A stretch of DNA of 6,847 bases from NCBI GenBank assembly GCA_963922775.1, contig CAWUJG010000021.1:1-6847 (forward strand), in the 5' to 3' direction. Positions 1 through 6,777 of the stretch are shown here, piece after piece. The position numbers and the translations under genes were made by a program. The number at the start of each line of letters is the position of its first letter. Position 1 is the first letter of the stretch. The stretch is from JAHDDH01 sp963922775. GTDB lineage: Bacteria; Bacteroidota; Bacteroidia; Cytophagales; Amoebophilaceae. The notes under the pieces are model-generated. The model was not told where the DNA came from, did not search any database, and worked only from the letters and a program-made list of their open reading frames with translations.

Positions 1-1630
1 GTGTTTTATGCATAAACAAAGGAATTGCATAATTGAATAGCATGAAAAAAGCAAAAAGTGTAGGGCTAGCACCATATTTTTTATACTGATTTTGACAATA
101 ATTTGTAATGCGTTTAGGCGTTGGTATAATTTTGAGAAAAAAGCTTAAAATAGCCTGTAAACTAATACGATAAAGTTTATCATCACTTTTTTTATCATCT
201 ATGCTTATCATATGAAATCCTTTATTTTTATAATAATGCATACCTAAAAACACAATTGCATTGGTAATAATAGTGATGGGGAGAAGGAGATAGCCAGCTT
301 TGATGTAATTACCAGCATCAGTAATTGATAGCCTTGCAATGATAAAAGTACTGATAGTAATGAAAGCAGCTGTGAGAAATATTTTTTTATCTGTTTTTAG
401 CCCTAAAATACCCATAATCATAGGCAATGTAACTACTGGCATAAAAATACATATGCCTAAATAAGCTAATGCACGCAGTCCAATACTTTGATCTTCAACC
501 ATGCCTAAAGCAGTCATAATGCTAAAAATTCCTATAGCAAATGTTATATAACGTACAAATTTAAGTTCATTAAATTTTATTTTTTTTTTATCTAATAAAG
601 GTTTAATAAAGTTATGTGTTAATAATATACCTCCTGAATTAATCACAGAATCTACCGTAGACATTACTATAGCAAACATGCCTGCTACACAAAAATAATA
701 TAGAGTAGGAGATAGGTATTCTTTCATGATATATAGGAAGGCACCACCAGCACTAGGTTTTATGTCAGGTGCTAGTATAAAAACAGCAAAGCAAGTCAAT
801 ATAATTAATACCCTTATAATAAGAATAATAGTAGCACTAACAAAAAACATATTTTGTGCTTGTTTTTTGGTCTTAGCCATAAGAGTCCTTTGTATAATAG
901 CAGGATAAAAAAAGGTGATCGGAAATAATGCCCAAAATATAAAAGTTAATAAATAGGGGTAAAAAACATTATGATTACTAACATTTAATTTTTCTTGAGG
1001 TAATTTTTGAAATAATCCTTGTATACCTCCTACTTTACTAAGGGCAATGTTCGCTAAAAGCGGAATGATAATAATAAATACTAAAAATTGAAATACATCA
1101 GTCAGGGTTACAGATTTAATACCACCAATTGAGGCATATAAAATTAAAATACTACCTCCCATAAGTATTCCCCAAGATTTTGGCCATCCTAGCATGCCTT
1201 CACAAATATTGCCCATGGCTATAATTTGTGCACCAACAATACATATTGTAAAAATAAAACCTAAAATTCCTGTAATGAGTTCACCAGATTGTCCATACAA
1301 ATTTTTCATAATATCACCAATAGTGATACAATCTTTAAAACGCAGCATTTTAGGAACAATCCATAAACCAATACAAATAAACATAATAGATGTTCCTAAT
1401 ACAGGCATTCCTGCAATAAGGCCATATTTAAGCAACACTTTTTGCTTACCAATTACATTCCCTCCAGCAAAATAAGTCGCCAACAAAGTCATCGTAAGAA
1501 TACCAGTACCATACATTTTATTAGCAATAGCATATTCTCTAATACTTTTAATCCCCTTGCTTGCGCGAAGTCCTATAATTAAAGTGATTAAAAGAAAACT
1601 GCCTATAATGATGTAGTCTAGATGATTCAT
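1..1630 (-). CDS. Sodium:solute symporter (SSF family), 3' end outside window
   Basis: Inner-membrane secondary transporter that should couple sodium entry to uptake of a small solute. The substrate cannot be told from sequence. I translated the minus strand by hand: 543 codons are open without interruption from ATG 1630-1628 to the left edge, and no stop is reached. About 13 hydrophobic segments fill residues 4-463. Family marks include GGIKSVTLTDVFQ at residues 169-181, which matches the PutP GG...TD.Q region, and VMSTVDSVINSGG from residue 322. Ser324-Thr325 there align with the sodium-coordinating Ser340/Thr341 of E. coli PutP (family knowledge; the alignment is by eye). After the 13-segment core comes a charged stretch, residues 465-523, then another hydrophobic segment at 524-540. 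The protein therefore continues past the usual core, either as a 14-helix SSF member or as an SSF domain fused to something else. The gene is divergent from the tRNA/exb block. Family assignment is firm; substrate and C-terminus are unknown. Confidence 0.93.
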   Translation of the reverse strand, partial: MNHLDYIIIGSFLLITLIIGLRASKGIKSIREYAIANKMYGTGILTMTLLATYFAGGNVIGKQKVLLKYGLIAGMPVLGTSIMFICIGLWIVPKMLRFKDCITIGDIMKNLYGQSGELITGILGFIFTICIVGAQIIAMGNICEGMLGWPKSWGILMGGSILILYASIGGIKSVTLTDVFQFLVFIIIIPLLANIALSKVGGIQGLFQKLPQEKLNVSNHNVFYPYLLTFIFWALFPITFFYPAIIQRTLMAKTKKQAQNMFFVSATIILIIRVLIILTCFAVFILAPDIKPSAGGAFLYIMKEYLSPTLYYFCVAGMFAIVMSTVDSVINSGGILLTHNFIKPLLDKKKIKFNELKFVRYITFAIGIFSIMTALGMVEDQSIGLRALAYLGICIFMPVVTLPMIMGILGLKTDKKIFLTAAFITISTFIIARLSITDAGNYIKAGYLLLPITIITNAIVFLGMHYYKNKGFHMISIDDKKSDDKLYRISLQAILSFFLKIIPTPKRITNYCQNQYKKYGASPTLFAFFMLFNYAIPLFMHKT

Positions 1631-1865
1631 ATTTTTTTATTTAAGTTGTATTTTTTTTAAAAATTTTTACTTGAAATATATAAAAAATTAGATAAAAACG
1701 CTTCATTTAGAAGAAATTTAAATTAAAACTAATAACTAATATTCGTCTTCTTGATAAAGAAATAATAATTTTTTATATATATTTGTACATTACATCCAAA
1801 AAGCAATACATAAATTTTTGAGAAAATATTTCTTTTTTTAGATTTTTAAATGGTATTATATTCTT
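1631..1865. other. Divergent AT-rich intergenic spacer
   Basis: These 235 bases separate the minus-strand symporter start from the plus-strand tRNA and must hold the promoters for both directions. The stretch is almost entirely A/T with runs of T and A, and I found no open frame or recognisable RNA in it. On the plus strand there is one match to the Bacteroidota -7 consensus TAnnTTTG (1778-1785). There is also a generic TATTAT box at 1854-1859, but it lies only six bases before the mature tRNA, which is close for a start site. On the minus strand I found no TAnnTTTG match. Confidence 0.6.
1778..1785 (+). promoter_or_regulatory. Candidate Bacteroidota-type -7 box
   Basis: TATATTTG fits the TAnnTTTG -7 element used by the primary sigma factor of Bacteroidota. 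Transcription would begin near 1790, leaving a leader of about 75 bases before tRNA-Ser. The nearest upstream TTG (1751-1753) is about 24 bases away, somewhat further than the usual -33/-7 spacing, and in such AT-rich DNA this match could be chance. Confidence 0.25.
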
Positions 1866-1952
1866 AGAGGGTTGGCGGAGTGGTCGAACGCGGCGGTCTT
1901 GAAAACCGTTGTGCCTGCAAAGGTACCGGGGGTTCGAATCCCTCACCCTCTG
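1866..1952 (+). tRNA. tRNA-Ser(UGA)
   Basis: This is a class II tRNA that folds fully by hand. The seven-pair acceptor stem is 1866-1872 with 1945-1951. The D stem is 1875-1877 with 1889-1891. The anticodon stem is 1893-1897 with 1905-1909 (one G-U), and the loop CTTGAAA places anticodon TGA at 1900-1902, which decodes UCA and related serine codons. The long variable arm, GTGCCT 1911-1916 with AGGTAC 1921-1926, is the serine hallmark. The T stem is 1928-1932 with 1940-1944 around TTCGAAT. The discriminator base is G1952, as expected for serine. The CCA tail is not encoded (GCT follows), so it must be added enzymatically. The exbB start codon lies 28 bases downstream with no terminator between, so processing from a shared transcript is possible. 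Confidence 0.97.
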
Positions 1953-1980
1953 CTTTTAAACTACAACTACCATAAATTTC

Positions 1981-2733
1981 ATGAATAAAAAATTTTTTTT
2001 TTCCCTTTTCATTATTTCATTTGTTTTACTGTACTCTTTTACTTCTTTTGCTCAAAAAGAAAAAAAAGTGTTGATAAAAAATCAATACGAAAAAAATTTT
2101 TGTTTAAAAAAAATACATCATACCATAAAAAAATATTGTATAGAAGGGGGTATTATATTAATGTCTACTTTACTTATTTTGTTGGCTTTTGGTTTATCTT
2201 TGGTTTTTGAAAAGGCACTGCTTTTTTATTTGTATACGGTTTCTATCAAACGTTTTTTTGCCCGTATTAAACCTCTTCTTGATGAAGAAAATTATAATGA
2301 AGTAAAAAATATTTGTAAAAAAACGCGAGGACCTGTTGCTGCTGTACTTTTACAAGGTATAATGTATATAGATAAAGATCCTCTGTTCATAAAAAATATG
2401 ATGAAAGATTATGCACAGTTGCTTATAACACAGTTAGAAAAAAGAATGTCTTGGATTGCATTTATTATTACTCTTGCACCTATGATAGGATTTTTAGGTA
2501 CTGTATTAGGCATGGTAGAGGCTTTTGAAGCTATTGTTACTGCTAACAGTATTTCTCCAATAATTATAGCTAGTGGCATGAAAGTAGCATTAATTACTAC
2601 TATTGCTGGATTAATTGTGGCTATTGTATTACAGGTTTTCTATGCTATTCTTTCCTCAAAAATTGATAGCTTAATAGAAAATACTGAAGAAGCTATGATA
2701 AAATTTATTCAACTTCTTTATATTAAACAATAA
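1981..2733 (+). CDS. exbB: ExbB/TolQ/MotA-family proton channel protein
   Basis: Inner-membrane stator subunit that, with ExbD, uses the proton gradient to energise outer-membrane processes (TonB- or Tol-type). The 250-residue protein starts with a signal-like segment (residues 4-24, ending SFAQ), a layout I associate with Bacteroidota ExbB proteins. It then has three membrane segments at about 57-77, 157-184 and 200-226, with the large cytoplasmic loop between the first two. The family signature is clear: LAPMIGFLGTVLGM at 165-178 and ALITTIAGLIVAI at 203-215. Aligned by eye, the site of E. coli ExbB Glu176 (third helix, before AL.ATAIGL) is Val202 here, so this protein lacks that acidic residue. 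The ATG has no Shine-Dalgarno sequence before it, like the other genes here. It lies 28 bases after tRNA-Ser and 14 bases before the next gene, as first protein of a probable exb operon. Whether it serves TonB or Tol-Pal cannot be decided, since neither partner is present. Confidence 0.93.
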   Translation: MNKKFFFSLFIISFVLLYSFTSFAQKEKKVLIKNQYEKNFCLKKIHHTIKKYCIEGGIILMSTLLILLAFGLSLVFEKALLFYLYTVSIKRFFARIKPLLDEENYNEVKNICKKTRGPVAAVLLQGIMYIDKDPLFIKNMMKDYAQLLITQLEKRMSWIAFIITLAPMIGFLGTVLGMVEAFEAIVTANSISPIIIASGMKVALITTIAGLIVAIVLQVFYAILSSKIDSLIENTEEAMIKFIQLLYIKQ

Positions 2734-2747
2734 TTTTTCTTAGTATT

Positions 2748-3152
2748 TTGTTTGTTTACTTTTTACTATTTTATTTTTGTTTTGTTGTTTTTGTTCTTAT
2801 TTGTTTAGTACTATTTTTATTAGGATTAAAGTATTTATATTATTACTTTCCTACCCATCTTTTTAAGGGAAAAAAAAAATATTATCTGTTGTTTTTTTAT
2901 CTTGCACAAAAAGCTATTCGATGGTTTATTTTATATCTATTTTTTTCTGGAACTTTAACTAATGGTTTTTCCCTAAAAATTATAATGGCCAATTTTCAAT
3001 GGCTTGATATAATTTTATTACTTCTTTATAGCAAAATATTTTTATGTATTATAATAGCTTTTGTATTGAGTAGATACACAAAAATTTATCAAAATGTTAC
3101 GAAGAAAAAAAAAATTAATAAATATAGCATTTCCTTTAGGGGCTCTGGCTGA
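2748..3152 (+). CDS. Uncharacterised small membrane protein between exbB and exbD
   Basis: I do not recognise a named family. The frame encodes 134 residues that are extremely rich in Phe, Leu, Tyr and Ile, with three likely membrane helices at about 3-27, 45-69 and 85-107. A basic FKGKKK loop lies between helices 1 and 2 (39-44), and the tail is Lys/Arg-rich (109-134). So long an open frame is unlikely by chance in DNA this AT-rich. It begins 14 bases after exbB and overlaps the next gene by 59 bases, as operon partners often do. The frame opens after a TAA at 2724-2726 and has no ATG before codon 80, so TTG at 2748 is the only usual start codon in range. Position suggests an accessory membrane component of the ExbBD complex (inference). 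The last 15 or so residues overlap exbD and follow a 10-A tract, so the true C-terminus is uncertain. Confidence 0.68.
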   Translation: MFVYFLLFYFCFVVFVLICLVLFLLGLKYLYYYFPTHLFKGKKKYYLLFFYLAQKAIRWFILYLFFSGTLTNGFSLKIIMANFQWLDIILLLLYSKIFLCIIIAFVLSRYTKIYQNVTKKKKINKYSISFRGSG

Positions 3153-3630
3153 TATTGCTTTTTTGCTTTTGATATTTTTTTTGCTCTGTGCTATGTTAAA
3201 ACATAAAGAGAAAGGTCTCTCTTTTTTCTTACCTAAAAATACTGCTTTAAAACAGCATACTTTAGTTAGAGCAGAAGATATTTTAACCATTACTATAGAT
3301 GAACAAGGCCATACAAGTATAGATAAAAAGGATTTATTGCATTTTTCTTGTTTAAAAAAACAAGTACATGCTTTTTTATGCAATTATGGTAAAGAAAAAA
3401 CTTTATCTTCTTCTCCTAAAAATGTACATATTTTTATAAAAAATCATCCAAAAACACCTTATCAATGTTATATTAAAACTTTGGATATCGTAAAACAAGT
3501 ATATGCAACTTTTTATGCACAAAAATTAGGCATAAATTCAAAACAATTTGAGCAAAAAAAGAAAAATTTAGATAAAAATACTATAAAATTGTTACAGCAT
3601 ATACCTATGCGCATTGTGCTAGTAGATTAA
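3094..3630 (+). CDS. exbD: ExbD/TolR-family protein (first of two)
   Basis: Single-pass membrane partner of ExbB. The 178-residue protein has a basic cytoplasmic tip (LRRKKK), one helix at about 17-35, and a periplasmic domain. Asp20 in LADIAFLLLIFFLL is the conserved proton-carrying aspartate, equivalent to Asp25 of E. coli ExbD. The C-terminal part (residues 126-178) has the pattern I associate with Bacteroidota ExbDs: a helix, a Lys/Gln-rich linker, then a closing hydrophobic segment HIPMRIV. It is longer than the second copy (178 versus 143 residues), and three cysteines (86, 96, 125) fall in the periplasmic part. The ATG lies inside the end of the preceding frame, with a 59-base overlap, and codons 5-7 sit in a 10-A run. 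The next exbD begins nine bases after its stop. The two ExbDs probably form heteromeric motors with the upstream ExbB (inference). Confidence 0.92.
   Translation: MLRRKKKLINIAFPLGALADIAFLLLIFFLLCAMLKHKEKGLSFFLPKNTALKQHTLVRAEDILTITIDEQGHTSIDKKDLLHFSCLKKQVHAFLCNYGKEKTLSSSPKNVHIFIKNHPKTPYQCYIKTLDIVKQVYATFYAQKLGINSKQFEQKKKNLDKNTIKLLQHIPMRIVLVD
3105..3114 (+). repeat. 10-A homopolymer in the exbD/upstream-gene overlap
   Basis: Ten consecutive A residues lie where two frames overlap. They are read as Lys codons in both the small membrane protein and ExbD. Working through the frames, nine A's would join the upstream frame directly to exbD at its Leu8, while eleven A's would put a TAA stop immediately after the run for the upstream frame. 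Runs this long are known slippage sites for polymerases in AT-rich symbionts. Whether slippage occurs here is not shown by the sequence. Confidence 0.8.
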
Positions 3631-3639
3631 TATTATACT

Positions 3640-4071
3640 ATGCTAAAAAAAAAAAGTAAACAACCCAATTTTTTTATTCAGGTATTACCTGATATTATAT
3701 TTATTTTACTCTTTTTTTTTATGATAACCACTGCTATAGGAAATAAAAAACTGTTTGTAGATATGGAAAAAAAATATCCTATTGCTGTTCAAGTACAAAA
3801 TTATCCAGATAATGCTTCATTACCTTTAGCTATATATTTTAATCAAAAAAATGAGGTAGAAATAGCTGTAGATGATAAAAAAATGACTTTTGAAGCATGG
3901 AAAAAATATTTAGATAATCATTTTAATGCTATAGCTGAAAATATAAATAAAAAGGTTTTTTTACATATTCAAAGCAATATACCTATGAATATAGTAAAAA
4001 ATATACATAATATTTTACAAAAAAAAAAACTTTACTGTATTATTTATGTTACTGAAAAAAAATCAGAATAA
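3640..4071 (+). CDS. exbD: ExbD/TolR-family protein (second of two)
   Basis: Second ExbD-type subunit, 143 residues, close to the usual ExbD/TolR length. A basic tip (LKKKSK) precedes one membrane helix at about 15-34. Asp18 in LPDIIFILLFFFMITT is the conserved proton-carrying aspartate. The periplasmic domain (35-143) keeps the ExbD strand-helix-strand pattern: LAIYFNQKNEVEI, then VFLHIQSNIPMNIVKNIHNIL, then a closing strand LYCIIYVTEKK. It differs enough from the first copy that the pair is not a recent duplication; tandem non-identical ExbDs are common in Bacteroidota. The gene starts nine bases after the first exbD and stops nine bases before valS. An 11-A run (3645-3655) directly follows the second codon and another (4019-4029) lies near the end, both potential slippage sites. 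Confidence 0.92.
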   Translation: MLKKKSKQPNFFIQVLPDIIFILLFFFMITTAIGNKKLFVDMEKKYPIAVQVQNYPDNASLPLAIYFNQKNEVEIAVDDKKMTFEAWKKYLDNHFNAIAENINKKVFLHIQSNIPMNIVKNIHNILQKKKLYCIIYVTEKKSE

Positions 4072-4080
4072 TTTTATTGT

Positions 4081-6708
4081 ATGTCTGTAGAAAAATTATA
4101 TTTTCCTCAAAAAGTAGAAAAAAAATGGTATGCCTTTTGGCAAGAGCAAAATTTTTTTCATTCTCAACCTAATAAAAAAAAAATACCTTATACTGTATTA
4201 ATGCCACCTCCTAATGTAACTGGTGTATTGCATATGGGGCATGTTTTAAATAATACTATACAAGATATTTTGGTAAGAAAAGCACGTATGGAGGGTAAAG
4301 AAGCTTGTTGGATACCAGGTACAGATCATGCTTCTATAGCTACTGAAGCAAAAGTAGTAGCTATGTTGCAAAAAAAAGGCATGTCAAAAAAAGACATGAC
4401 ACGTGAGGCATTTTTACAACATGCTTGGCAATGGAAAGAAAAATATGGCCATATCATTTTCAATCAACTGAAAAAACTAGGCATTTCTTGCGATTGGTCT
4501 AAGGCTCGATTTACAATGGATTCTGCTTTATCGAAATCTGTTAATCAAACTTTTATCAATTTATATGAAAAAGGACATATTTACAGAAAAAAAAAGATGA
4601 TTCATTGGGATCCCCAAGGCAAAACAGCTCTTTCTGATGCTGAGGTCATTTATCGAACGACTGAGAGCAAATTATATTATATAGCCTATCCTATACAAGG
4701 AAGTCAAGAACGTATTATTATAGCTACTACACGTCCTGAAACTATTTTTGGTGATGTGGCTATTTGTGTACATCCTAAAGACCAACGTTATGTCCATTTA
4801 AAAGGAAAGCATGCTGTAGTGCCTTATATTAATCGTACTATTCCTATTCTTTATGATGCTTATGTAGATCCTGATTTAGGATCTGGTGCTTTAAAAATTA
4901 CCCCTGCCCATGATTTTAATGATTACCAAATTGGTATAAATCATAATTTATCTATAATTAATATTTTTAATGTTGATGGTACACTTAATGAACAAGCTAA
5001 AGCATTTTTGGGGGAAGATCGATTTGTAGTACGCAAAAAAATAGTAAAATGGTTAACAGAACATAACTATTTAGTAAAAGAAGAAAGGTATGAACAAAAT
5101 ATTGGCTTTTCAGAAAGAACTCAAGCTATTGTAGAGCCACGCATTTCTACACAGTGGTTTGTCAATATGAAGCCATTGGCAAAACCAGCGATTGATAGTG
5201 TAAAAAATAATACCATTCAATTTTATCCTGCTAAATTTAAAAATTTATATTATGCTTGGATGGAAAATATACAAGATTGGTGTATCTCCAGACAACTATG
5301 GTGGGGGCACCGTATTCCGGCATATTATTTAAAAGATGGTACTATAATTGTAGCAAAAAATATTGATGAAGCTTTACAAAAAGCCAAAATGCAGACAAAA
5401 AATGAAAAATTGTGTATTGCAGATTTAAAGCAAGATGAAGATATATTAGATACTTGGTTTTCTTCATGGTTATGGCCTATTACTGTTTTTGATGGATTAG
5501 AAGATAAAAATAATGCAGCTATAAATTATTATTATCCTACCAATGATTTGGTGACAGCCCCTGAAATTATATTTTTTTGGGTAGCTAGAATGATTATGGC
5601 AGGTTATTTTTATAAAAATCAACCTACTTTTCGCAATGTATATTTCACAGGTATTGTAAGAGACCATAAAGGCAGAAAAATGTCTAAATCTTTGGGTAAT
5701 TCTCCAGAACCTATTGCTTTAATAGAAAAATATGGAGCAGATGGCGTAAGGGCAGGCATGTTATTTAGTGCTCCTGCTGGCAATGATTTGCTTTTTGAGG
5801 AAAAATATTGCGAGCAAGGAAGAAATTTTGCTAATAAAATGTGGAATGCTTTTAGGCTAATACAATCTTGGCAAGGTAATACCCAAATAGTTGCTTTACA
5901 AGATACTGTTGTAATAGATTGGTTTGATAATAAATTGCAACAGGTTGTAAATAAGATTACAGCATTGTTTGTTGCTTTCCGCATTTCAGAGGCTCTTTTG
6001 GTTTTATATCGATTTTTTTGGGATGATTTTTGTGCATGCTATTTAGAGATGATAAAGCCTCAAAAAGATAAAACTATTGCACAAGATACATTGATATGTA
6101 CTATTAATTTTTTTGAGACAATTCTTTTGCTTTTACATCCTTTTATGCCTTTTCTTACAGAAGAAATTTGGCAGAATATTAAAAAAAGAGATGTAGGAGC
6201 ATCTATTATGGTATCATCTTGGCCTAAAAAAGCAGATTATGATGTTAAAATTCTTCAAGAAGTAGAAGATATTTTTGTTTTGATTGGTAAAATAAGGCAG
6301 ATAAAAAGTAAACATCAAATTAAAAATAAGCAGGTTTTAGATTTTTATGTAGATAAAAATTTTTCTAATCGTTTTTTCTATTTTGTAGAAAAGTTAGCCT
6401 ATGTGCGTATCATTATGGGAGAAGATGGCGTAGTAGAAAATAATCTTATACGCTTTGGGCTTAAGCAATATCATTTTAGCCTTGCTATTACAATAAAGGT
6501 TAATTATGCAGCTGAAATAAAAAAATTAAATGATGAACTGGTTTATGCTCAAAATTTTTTAGCTAATGTGAATAAAAAATTAGCTAATACTGCTTTTATG
6601 GCTCATGCTCCTGAAAAAATTATTGCTGTAGAGCAGCAAAAAAAGCAAGATATTTTGGAAAAAATTGAACAGGTAAAAAAGCATATTTTGCTGTTTACTA
6701 AAAGTTGA
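4081..6708 (+). CDS. valS: Valyl-tRNA synthetase
   Basis: Cytoplasmic class I enzyme that charges tRNA-Val with valine using ATP and hydrolyses mischarged threonine. The 875-residue protein looks full length and intact. The HIGH motif is HMGH at 51-54, within PPPNVTGVLHMGH, and GTDHA follows at 80-84. The editing domain carries ATTRPETIFGDVA at 215-227. The catalytic core resumes with WCISRQLWWGHRIP at 400-413 and DILDTWFSSWLWP at 454-466. The second signature is KMSKS at 533-537. The anticodon-binding domain includes LHPFMPFLTEEIW at 685-697. The C-terminal coiled-coil tRNA arm spans about 811-875, with LANTAFMAHAPEKI typical of ValS. The start is the first ATG of the frame, nine bases after exbD, so translation may be coupled. 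The gene seems to share the exb transcript, although its function is unrelated. Nothing is missing or broken. Confidence 0.99.
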   Translation: MSVEKLYFPQKVEKKWYAFWQEQNFFHSQPNKKKIPYTVLMPPPNVTGVLHMGHVLNNTIQDILVRKARMEGKEACWIPGTDHASIATEAKVVAMLQKKGMSKKDMTREAFLQHAWQWKEKYGHIIFNQLKKLGISCDWSKARFTMDSALSKSVNQTFINLYEKGHIYRKKKMIHWDPQGKTALSDAEVIYRTTESKLYYIAYPIQGSQERIIIATTRPETIFGDVAICVHPKDQRYVHLKGKHAVVPYINRTIPILYDAYVDPDLGSGALKITPAHDFNDYQIGINHNLSIINIFNVDGTLNEQAKAFLGEDRFVVRKKIVKWLTEHNYLVKEERYEQNIGFSERTQAIVEPRISTQWFVNMKPLAKPAIDSVKNNTIQFYPAKFKNLYYAWMENIQDWCISRQLWWGHRIPAYYLKDGTIIVAKNIDEALQKAKMQTKNEKLCIADLKQDEDILDTWFSSWLWPITVFDGLEDKNNAAINYYYPTNDLVTAPEIIFFWVARMIMAGYFYKNQPTFRNVYFTGIVRDHKGRKMSKSLGNSPEPIALIEKYGADGVRAGMLFSAPAGNDLLFEEKYCEQGRNFANKMWNAFRLIQSWQGNTQIVALQDTVVIDWFDNKLQQVVNKITALFVAFRISEALLVLYRFFWDDFCACYLEMIKPQKDKTIAQDTLICTINFFETILLLLHPFMPFLTEEIWQNIKKRDVGASIMVSSWPKKADYDVKILQEVEDIFVLIGKIRQIKSKHQIKNKQVLDFYVDKNFSNRFFYFVEKLAYVRIIMGEDGVVENNLIRFGLKQYHFSLAITIKVNYAAEIKKLNDELVYAQNFLANVNKKLANTAFMAHAPEKIIAVEQQKKQDILEKIEQVKKHILLFTKS

Positions 6709-6730
6709 AATTTTTGTATGGAACAAAATT
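6709..6730 (+). terminator. Weak hairpin just after valS
   Basis: AATTTTTGT (6709-6717) can pair with ACAAAATT (6723-6730) around a five-base loop, leaving one bulged T. The stem is almost all A-T and is not followed by a T run, so it is a poor intrinsic terminator. It is listed because it is the only structure between valS and the next gene. The rest of the spacer to 6777 shows nothing recognisable. Confidence 0.2.
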
Positions 6731-6777
6731 GCTAGTTCATAATAAATAAAAAGAGAAAAACCTAAAATAACAATCTT

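Noticed and set aside
726..908. Plus-strand open frame of 60 codons
   Set aside because: It lies wholly inside the minus-strand symporter, whose frame is continuous there and shows family motifs on either side.
1194..1475. Plus-strand open frame of 93 codons
   Set aside because: It is antisense to the symporter; its apparent hydrophobicity reflects the complement of membrane-helix codons.
1748..1761. Small hairpin TTCTT-GATA-AAGAA in the divergent spacer
   Set aside because: A five-pair A/T-rich stem without extension is expected by chance in DNA of this composition, and no operator or terminator pattern accompanies it.
2748..3152. The small hydrophobic frame as a frameshifted tail of ExbB
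   Set aside because: ExbB already has its signal segment, all three helices and a normal C-terminus before its stop, so nothing is missing that this frame would supply.
3042..3383. Minus-strand open frame of 113 codons
   Set aside because: It is antisense to the end of the small membrane gene and to exbD, which carries the conserved ExbD helix and aspartate.
5619..5984. Minus-strand open frame of 121 codons
   Set aside because: It is antisense to the KMSKS region of valS, which is plainly coding on the plus strand.
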